64,000 bases of DNA from Pontibacter pamirensis (GTDB lineage Bacteria > Bacteroidota > Bacteroidia > Cytophagales > Hymenobacteraceae): positions 1 through 64,000 of the forward strand of contig NZ_SSNI01000019.1 of NCBI RefSeq assembly GCF_010015475.1, read 5' to 3'. Below are positions 8,982-15,734 of the stretch, piece by piece; position 1 is the first letter of the stretch, and every line of letters begins with the position of its first letter. A model generated the notes under the pieces. That model saw nothing but the letters and a program-made list of their open reading frames with translations, had not been told where the DNA came from and did not search any database. The position numbers and the translations under genes were made by a program.

Positions 8982-9212
8982 TTACGATGAGCTGGCGATG
9001 TGACTTTTACCTTTCATCGTGATACGAACCATGGGAGGCATATTCATTTCTTCTACACCGGGAGGCCCTGCTGCTTCAACGTGGCCTTGCAAATTTAATC
9101 TGTGGTACACGCTCTCCGCGTTCTCTCCTTTTGTCAACTCGGCAAACCTTTGATGGTCTATTCTTTCTGCCGGCGCTTTTGCAATCTCTTGCAACACTTC
9201 AAAATCTGTCAT
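8982..9212 (-). CDS. Small hypothetical winged-helix-like protein
   Basis: A 76-residue protein starting MTDFEVLQEIAKAPAERIDH. The arrangement of helix, helix (HQRFAELTKGENAESVYHRLNLQ) and a short strand pair near PMVRITMKGKSHI resembles a small winged-helix DNA-binding fold. It is hydrophilic, without signal peptide or membrane segment. It is isolated between two non-coding stretches. The reading frame has coding character (no repeats, balanced composition), but the function is not known. Confidence 0.55.
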   Translation of the reverse strand: MTDFEVLQEIAKAPAERIDHQRFAELTKGENAESVYHRLNLQGHVEAAGPPGVEEMNMPPMVRITMKGKSHIASSS

Positions 9213-9367
9213 TTTTTTATGGGTTAGGGTAAAAAATGAGTTATGTACAAAAATAACAATTATACCAATCAGTCATTGCATATTCTACCCCTTAAAAGTC
9301 TATTTCGAAACGGTGTATTCAAATACTGAAATTGCCTCCCTATACTTTGTAGAGTTCTATAAAAAAA

Positions 9368-9392
9368 GAAGCCTCTGCAGAACAGAGGCTTC
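9368..9392. repeat. Orphan 10-bp hairpin
   Basis: GAAGCCTCTG (9368-9377) pairs with CAGAGGCTTC (9383-9392) around a 5-base loop, with an A run to its left. This looks like a terminator for a minus-strand transcript, but no gene is known to enter it. Confidence 0.5.
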
Positions 9393-9532
9393 ATACCCAC
9401 GATGTACCCAAATGGCCATAGCAGAGCCGTTAGAATAAACTCACTAGTAAGCCCAATTAGTCTATGCAGCTCGTATATAACATGCTGCAACCTGTTTCAC
9501 TTCCAAACATTCACCCCTCCGGGAATTTGATT

Positions 9533-9569
9533 GCAAGTTGTGTTTTTGTGGCACAAAAACACAACTTGC
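9533..9569. repeat. Orphan 17-bp perfect hairpin with a 3-base loop
   Basis: The arms at 9533-9549 and 9553-9569 are perfectly complementary with a GGC loop. There is no coding sequence on either side. It could be a bidirectional transcript end or the trace of an inverted duplication. Confidence 0.6.
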
Positions 9570-9815
9570 CAGTGCCTCTGGCCTAGGGCTAAGTATTCGC
9601 AACTCATACTTACAAAAGGGAAGAAAATATCAGCCATGAATAGAGTGGAAGAGGGTACTTCGGTAGTGGCCACGGCAGATAGTTCAGGAGCGTCTACCCG
9701 CTTTCTTTAAACAACTTTTTCTATAGCTGCGCTTTAACAAGCTGAGCCGCCTTTGCGCGTAGTGTAGACGTACAGCAGCTCTACTGAACATAATGATACT
9801 TATCAGCCAAAGCTA

Positions 9816-9870
9816 AATTAGCAAAAGAGGAGCTATAGTCAATAAAACTATAGCTCCTCTTTTGCTAATT
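9816..9870. repeat. Orphan 24-bp perfect hairpin
   Basis: The arms at 9816-9839 and 9847-9870 pair without mismatch around the 7-base loop CAATAAA. It stands 22 bases left of the 70-nt element at 9893. No gene is adjacent on either strand. Confidence 0.7.
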
Positions 9871-9892
9871 CCTCAGTCACTTGTTAACACAG

Positions 9893-10005
9893 TAAAAATC
9901 AGCGATGGCAGTTAAATCATCGAAAAGATTGTTCCAGAATTGAGAGCTTTGGTCGACCTCAGAAAAGGCCGATTAGCAGAATTGCTGTTCGGCCTTTTGT
10001 TTTTA
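9893..10005 (+). ncRNA. Copy A of a 70-nt repeat element: 12-codon ORF plus terminator (candidate small RNA/sORF)
   Basis: The 70-nt core (9893-9962) matches a second copy at 12216-12285 at 59 of 70 positions without gaps. It begins TAAAAATCAGCG, followed by an ORF ATG 9905 to TGA 9941-9943 coding MAVKSSKRLFQN. Exactly at core position 71 a terminator begins: AAAAGGCCGA (9963-9972) pairs with TCGGCCTTTT (9989-9998), with an inner AGCA/TGCT stem and a T-rich tail. The terminator stem sequence differs from that of copy B although the structure and offset are the same, which argues for a transcribed unit. Whether the peptide or the RNA is the product is unknown. Confidence 0.55.
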
Positions 10006-10271
10006 GCTCTTTATGATGCCTAAAATGAGCTTTTTCTGTTCGCCCATCAACTCATGAACACTTGCGGCAACTAGAGAAGAAAGCTTGCACTTTGAGAACG
10101 TTGACAGCAGAAATGAGAAAATAAATCTTGGACAGATAGTGATGGCCATTCCCAAACTAATTTGCATCTGAATGCTGAGAACATCAAAGCAAATATCAAT
10201 TTTACGCTACACTAGTCCGACTTCTGGGTTTGGTTACTCCATAAAATAATGACAATAGAAGACTTTTAGGG

Positions 10272-10330
10272 AAAGAGAAAATTTGTAGATTTATATGCTT
10301 CGTAGCATATTTAAACAAAATTTTCTCTTT
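10272..10330 (+). promoter_or_regulatory. Two-step hairpin in the leader of the propeller gene
   Basis: An outer stem (10272-10284 with 10318-10330, 13 bp) encloses an inner stem ATATGCT/AGCATAT (10293-10299, 10304-10310) with a TCGT loop. It ends 13 bases before the GTG start at 10344 and could shield the ribosome binding region or act as a transcript end for upstream RNA. Confidence 0.5.
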
Positions 10331-10343
10331 TATCAATTTGTAA

Positions 10344-11978
10344 GTGAAGACGCGAATATCAGGATACTATCCATTTTTATTCTTTGTACTCTTTTTAGGC
10401 ATTCAACACGTATGTTTTGCACAATCAAAAAAAGCAAATGTATGGGCTTTCGGGTATAATGCTGGTATAGATTTTAATCAAACTCCCCCGGTTCCCATAC
10501 ATACATCTGCTATACAGGTAAATGCTACTGCTACTATCTGTGATGAAGAAGGTAACTTGCTCTTTTACACTGACGGAAGGCGGGTATGGACTGCCCAGCA
10601 TGAAATAATGGTAAACGGAACCGGATTAGATGCTCATGATGGAAACATTAGCCAGCAGGTCATCATTGTACCAAAACCAGGCTCAAGCACACAGTACTAC
10701 ATCTTCACAATCAGCGATGATTTTTGGGATCACAAAGTACTTTATCATGAAGTTGACTTCACCTCTAACCCTTCTGGTGAGGTAAGTTCAAAAAATAATA
10801 ACCTAGGCAGTCATAAACTATTAGTAAAAATAACCGCTGTGTTGCATGCAGACAAAAAGCGTGTATGGGTGCTCGTTCAAGGTTCTTTAACTAATGAGAT
10901 TTACACTTATCTAATAGATGAAAGAGGCATCAAGCCGGAACCAGTCATTTCTAAAGCGGGTACAGCTACAGGAGGTTTGGACTATGGTCAGGCAAAGTTC
11001 AGCCCAGACGGAACTAAAGTAGCTATTGCCAATGGCCTGGAGAGCCAAACAGTGAAGTTATTTCATTTCAACAATAAAACAGGGCAACTTGATAATGGTA
11101 TTCAGCTAAAGTATGAGGGCAATACTGAAGGTTTAGAGTTTTCACCAAACAGCCAACTATTATACATATCTTCCAGATTAGGTTCCTGCTCCCCAGGAGC
11201 CAGTGTTCTGAAACAATATGATCTAACAAAATGGAATATAACTGCAATAACAAGTTCAGAAAAGATCATTGCCCAGGATGCGGACAATTTTGGCATGCTT
11301 CAGTTAGCCCCAGATGGCAAGATCTACATGGGCGGCAGAACCGGCAGATGCAGGGAGAATGAATACCTTGATGTTATTCATGCGCCAACACTACTGGGCA
11401 AAGCTTGTAATTTTGAACAGGATGGCCTTAGCCTTGGGGGTAACATGACGTGGCAAGGTCTTCCAAATTTTATTCAATCGTATTTATATGAAGATCCTTG
11501 TTTACTGGGAGCTAATCCTCCTGCTGTCTCTCTGTCTCAAGATACGCTCTATGTGATTAACAACAATTCGGAAAAGGTAACTGTAAATAGTTATGGAAAT
11601 CACTTTACTTGGAGTGATGGTAACACAGATACCATCAGGTACTTTGCAGAAGCCGGCACGTATTCGGTAACAGCTTCTAATGGGTGCGGCCAGCAATCTG
11701 CCAGTTTAGTGATTATTAACCTTGAACTTTTTATTCCTAATATATTCACTCCCAATAGCGATGGCCTAAACGACACCTTCCATATCAGAGGATTAAACAA
11801 GGTGGAAGGCAGCAAACAGTTAACCATCTACAATCATCATGGACAAGAAATGTATAAAAATACTAACTACCGGAACGACTGGAGCGGGAAAGGCCTAACA
11901 TCAGGGGTTTACTTTTATAGCCTTCAAGTGCCTAACTTGGGAAAGAGATACAAAGGTTGGGTTGAAGTAGCAAGATAG
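10344..11978 (+). CDS. Secreted beta-propeller protein with type B T9SS sorting domain
   Basis: This 544-residue protein starts at GTG 10344 and has a Sec signal peptide (YPFLFFVLFLGIQHVCFAQ, cleavage near residue 26). Residues 30-390 have propeller-like repeats (YGQAKFSPDGTKVAIANG, GLEFSPNSQLLYIS, GMLQLAPDGKIYMGG). A short Ig-like segment follows (NHFTWSDGNTDTIRYFAEAG). The C-terminus, LFIPNIFTPNSDGLNDTFHI to the end, is the gliding-motility-associated CHU_C domain, the type B signal for secretion through T9SS and attachment to or release from the surface. No PorP/SprF-like gene is adjacent, unlike the two larger cargo genes in this window. A strong hairpin lies in its leader. Confidence 0.9.
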   Translation: MKTRISGYYPFLFFVLFLGIQHVCFAQSKKANVWAFGYNAGIDFNQTPPVPIHTSAIQVNATATICDEEGNLLFYTDGRRVWTAQHEIMVNGTGLDAHDGNISQQVIIVPKPGSSTQYYIFTISDDFWDHKVLYHEVDFTSNPSGEVSSKNNNLGSHKLLVKITAVLHADKKRVWVLVQGSLTNEIYTYLIDERGIKPEPVISKAGTATGGLDYGQAKFSPDGTKVAIANGLESQTVKLFHFNNKTGQLDNGIQLKYEGNTEGLEFSPNSQLLYISSRLGSCSPGASVLKQYDLTKWNITAITSSEKIIAQDADNFGMLQLAPDGKIYMGGRTGRCRENEYLDVIHAPTLLGKACNFEQDGLSLGGNMTWQGLPNFIQSYLYEDPCLLGANPPAVSLSQDTLYVINNNSEKVTVNSYGNHFTWSDGNTDTIRYFAEAGTYSVTASNGCGQQSASLVIINLELFIPNIFTPNSDGLNDTFHIRGLNKVEGSKQLTIYNHHGQEMYKNTNYRNDWSGKGLTSGVYFYSLQVPNLGKRYKGWVEVAR

Positions 11979-12983
11979 AAGGTAAATTAATATACCGACT
12001 ACTACCATAAAAGCTTAATACATATCATGAGGTAAAGGAATCCAAGAGTCATCTATCTTGTATTCTAGAAAGCACTTAGCTATTAACTAGCTCGCTTTTA
12101 CTAAGGTTAGGATTAGCGGTCATAATATATTAGGTGACGGGCTCTTAGAAAGTAGCTATAGCTGGATAAACTAATAGTTCTCTTAACCTGTTATTTATAT
12201 AGCTAACAAGCGCGATAAAAATCAGCGATGGCAGTCAAATCAGCGAAGAGATTGTTCGATAATTGAGTGTCTTGGTCTACCACATAAAAAAGCCTGAATC
12301 GGAAACGATTCAGGCTTTTTTGATACAGACTCTATTTTTTCGGTTCGATATAGCCATAGTGATTATTTTGCAGGACCTTGTTTGCCTGCAGGAACACTTT
12401 TTCATTGACCGCTTTCTTCTATTTTTCCTGTACAAGTCTGTTAGTACGCTGTGGACAATAATTCTGCGGTTAAGGGTTCTTAAAGATTCTGGATAGGCGT
12501 TGCTTCTAAGCCTCAGTCCTATTATGTTTACTCCACATTCGGCAGGTGTTGTCTATTCTAATTATGATAACCTTCTTCAGTAGCCTGCCTGTCTCATACA
12601 CTATGATTATAATTTCGCCTTTATCGTACCCGCTTGATGAGTACTAATTTAACTAAGGCAAGCGCTGTAGAAACAGGGAACACTGTTGCACCGCCACTTG
12701 GATGAACTGTATCGCACAACAAAGGCATTCTGATAAACAAAGCGCAATGATACTTTTCTTCGGGTTTCATAATTTTGGAAGCACTAAAACTACTTTAGGC
12801 TCCTTCAAGGTGTAAGCGTAACAGCAAAGCAACGAAAGGGTAAGTATCTGAAAATATAGCCTGATGATGAAAGACTAGTCAGTATATTTACGAACTATAC
12901 TTAAATAATAAACTCCTATTATTTAGAGATCGGTTTGTTTTATAGGGTATTTTAAACGAAAACAGAGGGCATAAAAGGTTTTT
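11979..12983. other. 1-kb non-coding stretch holding element copy B
   Basis: Apart from the 70-nt element and terminator at 12216-12323, nothing is recognised. A plus-strand frame at 12263-12496 is rejected because it reads through that terminator. Confidence 0.5.
12216..12323 (+). ncRNA. Copy B of the 70-nt element: 12-codon ORF plus terminator
   Basis: The core 12216-12285 is 84 percent identical to copy A. Its ORF runs ATG 12228 to TGA 12264-12266 and codes MAVKSAKRLFDN. At core position 71 a 16-bp perfect terminator stem starts (12286-12301 with 12306-12321) closed by a GAAA tetraloop and ending in a T run. Upstream, TAACAAGCGCGA resembles the TTAACACAG before copy A. No gene lies close enough downstream (12984) for ordinary leader attenuation. 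Confidence 0.55.
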
Positions 12984-13544
12984 ATGATACTGTACATTAA
13001 ATACATGGTGAGTTTGCGTTGTAAAATGATGGTGAAGGAAGAACTGAGCAAACTGGGCCTGCAGTATGTGGTGGTTGACTTAGGCACTGTTGAGATACTC
13101 GAAGACATAACACCGGAACAGCGCTCACTTCTGAAAAGCAATCTTCTTCTTTCTGGTCTTGAACTGCTGGATGATAAGAAAAGTATCCTGATAGAAAAGA
13201 TTAAGAACGTCATCATCGAGATGATCCATTACTCTGATGAATTTCCTAAAGCAAATTATTCAGACTTTATCAGCGAGAAACTGGGCCACGACTATACGTA
13301 CCTGGCCAACATTTTCTCCGAGGTGAAAGGCATCACCATACAGCATTTTATCATCTTCCATAAAATTGAAAAAGTAAAAGAGTTGCTGTTATACAAAGAG
13401 CTTAATCTTACAGAGATAGCCCACAGGCTACACTACAGTAGTGTCGCCCATTTATCTAATCAGTTTAAGAAAGTCACGGGCCTCTCCCCTTCCTTTTATA
13501 AGCAGCTAAAGCAAAAGCGAATGGCCAATTTGGAAAACATGTGA
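12984..13544 (+). CDS. AraC-family regulator with a ferredoxin-like (HMA-like) N-terminal domain
   Basis: This 186-residue protein has two parts. Residues 1-80 (ILYIKYMVSLRCKMMVKEEL, LGLQYVVVDLGTVEIL) have the strand-helix-strand layout of a heavy-metal-associated ferredoxin-like domain, with a single Cys instead of CxxC. Residues 95-180 are an AraC-type DNA-binding domain with two HTH motifs (YTYLANIFSEVKGITIQHFI and LTEIAHRLHYSSVAHLSNQFKK, then VTGLSPSFYK). A close paralogue lies at 14879-15445. It acts in the cytoplasm, probably as a transcription activator. Promoter repeats with 21-bp spacing start 4 bases after its stop codon, in front of an outer-membrane gene, and are plausible targets. 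The ligand is unknown. Confidence 0.85.
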   Translation: MILYIKYMVSLRCKMMVKEELSKLGLQYVVVDLGTVEILEDITPEQRSLLKSNLLLSGLELLDDKKSILIEKIKNVIIEMIHYSDEFPKANYSDFISEKLGHDYTYLANIFSEVKGITIQHFIIFHKIEKVKELLLYKELNLTEIAHRLHYSSVAHLSNQFKKVTGLSPSFYKQLKQKRMANLENM

Positions 13545-13655
13545 TATATGTAACATACATTTCTTTATATGTAACAAATTTCTATCCAAACCGCCCCACC
13601 TTTGTAACATCAAAACAGGAGTGCTACAACAGGCACATCTTCCGCCAGTAACGGA
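13540..13655 (+). promoter_or_regulatory. Promoter with two 21-bp-spaced ATGTAACA repeats
   Basis: ATGTAACA occurs at 13548-13555 and 13569-13576, exactly 21 bp apart. A weak Bacteroidota -7-like box CACCTTTG lies at 13597-13604, and CCGCCAGTAACGGA follows at 13642-13655. The same four parts with almost the same spacing occur at 18548-18667. The second repeat sits where the -33 box would be, which is the usual place for an activator. AraC-type proteins bind two direct half-sites about 21 bp apart, so the neighbouring AraC twins are candidates. Confidence 0.6.
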
Positions 13656-13992
13656 TATTAAAGCCCCACTGATTGTTATCAAATCTTAAAACACCCGCAT
13701 TACCAGAAGCATCAACAACAGCACGCCAGCAAGGCATCAAAAAAGATGTTCAGCGTTAATGCAGCTTCTCCTTTCCTAAGGTCAAACATCTAGGATCAGG
13801 TTCCTGATCACCAACGCATACCACCATACCCATACAGTTAATTCATACAGGTCACGCTGCATTTCAACTCAAAATAAAAAGCAGGTTCTATAGTGCTGCG
13901 CGCTGAAATATAAACACACTACTTGACAAGCCTTGCTATAACCTACCCACATAATATAAAACCACCCTTAACAGAAATTAATAACATACTAC
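13656..13992. other. Long leader of the outer-membrane barrel gene
   Basis: About 340 bases separate the conserved promoter parts from the ATG at 13993. No ORF or strong hairpin is seen, so a long 5' leader or a second promoter is possible. Confidence 0.35.
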
Positions 13993-14544
13993 ATGAAAAG
14001 ATTATTTACCATCGCATTAGCCATCCTGTTTATCAGCTTTTTCCAACCTGATGCAACTGCCCAGGAAAAACACGGCAGCACATTAAACTTAGGTGTAGGC
14101 ATAGGCGGCTACGGCGGCTATTATAAATATACTAATCGTACCTTACCAGTCATCAATGTTAACTATGAGTTTGATGTGGCGAAGCGCTTTACGCTGGCAC
14201 CTTTTATAAGCTTCTCCACTTTCTCGAACGACTACCGCGATAACAACAACTACTATACTTACCGCGAATCAGTGATTCCTGTCGGTGTGAAAGGCTCTTA
14301 TTATTTTGATGATATACTGCGTGCTAATTCCAAATGGGATTTTTACCTGGCCGGATCATTGGGATTTGCCATTGTTAACGCACGTTGGGATGATCGTTAC
14401 GATGGAGACAGAAATTATTACCGCAGAGGCAACCCCTTGTTCCTGGATCTGCACGTTGGCACAGAATACCACTTTAACAACAGGGTTGGAGCCTTCCTCG
14501 ACCTCTCTACAGGTGTATCTACCATAGGTATTGCCATTCATTAA
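13993..14544 (+). CDS. Small outer-membrane beta-barrel protein
   Basis: The 183-residue protein has a Sec signal (LFTIALAILFISFFQPDATAQ). The mature part alternates Gly- and Tyr-rich strands (STLNLGVGIGGYGGYYKYTN, KRFTLAPFISFSTFS, GVKGSYYFDDIL, KWDFYLAGSLGFAIVNA, LDLHVGTEYHFN, GAFLDLSTGVSTIGIAIH), typical of an 8-stranded OmpA/OmpX-like barrel. It has no periplasmic domain. It sits between the two AraC paralogues and behind the repeat-bearing promoter at 13540-13655, so it is probably one of the targets of that regulatory site. Its substrate, if any, is unknown. Confidence 0.8.
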   Translation: MKRLFTIALAILFISFFQPDATAQEKHGSTLNLGVGIGGYGGYYKYTNRTLPVINVNYEFDVAKRFTLAPFISFSTFSNDYRDNNNYYTYRESVIPVGVKGSYYFDDILRANSKWDFYLAGSLGFAIVNARWDDRYDGDRNYYRRGNPLFLDLHVGTEYHFNNRVGAFLDLSTGVSTIGIAIH

Positions 14545-14878
14545 TCAACTTTATCCAATTAGAATAAGCCTATCCTGTTACTAATGTGCCGGTTTAAAAC
14601 TCCGGTTGTTGGTTTCAGGAAAGGTTATTTTTATTCTAACTAATTCATAGGGTTTCTTTTGACGCGGCAACGGCATCTTTCTAAATTTATACTTTAGAGG
14701 TTAATGAATTAATGTTGAGGCACAAACGTCATAAGTACAGATAACAGAACCAACCTGCTTTACATGTTTGTAAAGTCCTGTTACCATTGCTTACCATTTC
14801 GCTCCAGGTTCTAATCACTTTCCCAGTAGCAACACCGTACTATACTCCCGGATCTGAGTATGCACTTTACGAATACGA
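14545..14878. other. Gene-free stretch
   Basis: No gene is seen. CCGG-based short inverted repeats near 14600 are weak. No ATGTAACA repeat pair is present in front of the second AraC gene. Confidence 0.4.
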
Positions 14879-15445
14879 ATGAAAATATATATTAAGTACA
14901 TGGTGAGTAAGCGCTGCAAAGTGCTGGTGCAGGAAGAGCTCCTAAAGCTGGGCGTACAGTCAGAGTACGTGGTAGTTGACCTGGGCATGGTTGAGATACA
15001 CAAAGATATTACCGACATACAGCTTGAGCAGTTAAAAGAAAACCTGAGTAAAGAAGGCCTGGAGATACTCGATGACAGCAAAAGTAAACTCATCGACAAG
15101 ATAAAGTCGCTGATCACAGACTTGATTCATTCTTCAAAAGAACAGCCAAAGGTAAATTACTCCGTTTACATCAGTGAACAACTGGGGTATAACTATAACT
15201 ACCTGGCCAACATCTTCTCCGAAGTGAAAGGCATTACCATTCAGCAATTCATCATTATCCATAAAATAGAGAAAGCAAAAGAACTGCTGTTTTATGATGA
15301 GCTCACCCTTACAGAAATTGCCCATCGCCTGCATTACAGCAGTGTCGCTCATTTATCCAGCCAGTTTAAAAAAGTGACTGGCCTTTCTCCTTCATTTTAC
15401 AGGCACATAAAAAACAAACGCGAGGGCGTGCTCGAGAACCTGTAA
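14879..15445 (+). CDS. AraC-family regulator, paralogue of the one at 12984
   Basis: The 188-residue protein follows the paralogue almost residue by residue: KYMVSKRCKVLVQEELLKLG in the ferredoxin-like N-terminus, then NYNYLANIFSEVKGITIQQF and LTEIAHRLHYSSVAHLSSQF in the two HTH motifs and VTGLSPSFYR at the end. The recognition helices are nearly identical to those of the first copy, so both probably read the same DNA repeats; differences concentrate in the N-terminal half and could mean different signals. A promoter-like region with an inverted repeat lies just downstream (15454-15504), before kaiC. A tandem duplication with the outer-membrane gene in between is the simplest origin. Confidence 0.85.
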   Translation: MKIYIKYMVSKRCKVLVQEELLKLGVQSEYVVVDLGMVEIHKDITDIQLEQLKENLSKEGLEILDDSKSKLIDKIKSLITDLIHSSKEQPKVNYSVYISEQLGYNYNYLANIFSEVKGITIQQFIIIHKIEKAKELLFYDELTLTEIAHRLHYSSVAHLSSQFKKVTGLSPSFYRHIKNKREGVLENL

Positions 15446-15453
15446 AATTTGAT

Positions 15454-15504
15454 ACATACTTGAATAAGTATGTAAGATATTCCCTTGTATCTCTCTCACC
15501 TTTG
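15454..15504 (+). promoter_or_regulatory. Promoter-like region before kaiC with an inverted repeat
   Basis: ACATACTT (15454-15461) and AAGTATGT (15466-15473) form a perfect 8-bp inverted repeat. The right arm continues as ATGTAAGA, like the repeats in the promoters at 13540 and 18548. CACCTTTG at 15497-15504 is the same -7-like box, 31 bases after that motif starts (32 in the other two). Confidence 0.45.
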
Positions 15505-15734
15505 TGCCTCCTATAGTATGTGTATTCATATAATAGGGTGCTTTTGCTATGGCTTCATTTTCAGGTATTTACCCATTAGCCTTACGAAAAGCATTGAGAT
15601 TCTCAGGCTTGAATAGATTCACAATCGTCTGCCTGAACATTTCATAAAGCTTGTTTACAGAACCTGTTAGGGTAACACATCGACCTGTTAATCCAGAACA
15701 ATACCTCAACTTCCAAAACCGCTTACGCTTGCCT

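Larger units (their letters stand above)
9213..10343. other. 1.1-kb non-coding stretch rich in hairpins
   Basis: No protein gene is supported here; the minus-strand frame at 9269-9490 runs through a perfect hairpin. The stretch holds hairpins at 9368-9392, 9533-9569 and 9816-9870, a 70-nt repeat element with terminator at 9893-10005, and a two-step stem at 10272-10330 before the next gene. All except the last are listed separately because no gene lies upstream to be terminated by them. Confidence 0.6.

Noticed and set aside
9269..9490. 73-codon minus-strand frame
   Set aside because: It runs through the perfect hairpin at 9368-9392 and has no recognisable features.
12263..12496. 77-codon plus-strand frame
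   Set aside because: It reads through the terminator of element copy B and its hydrophobic part is AT-driven.
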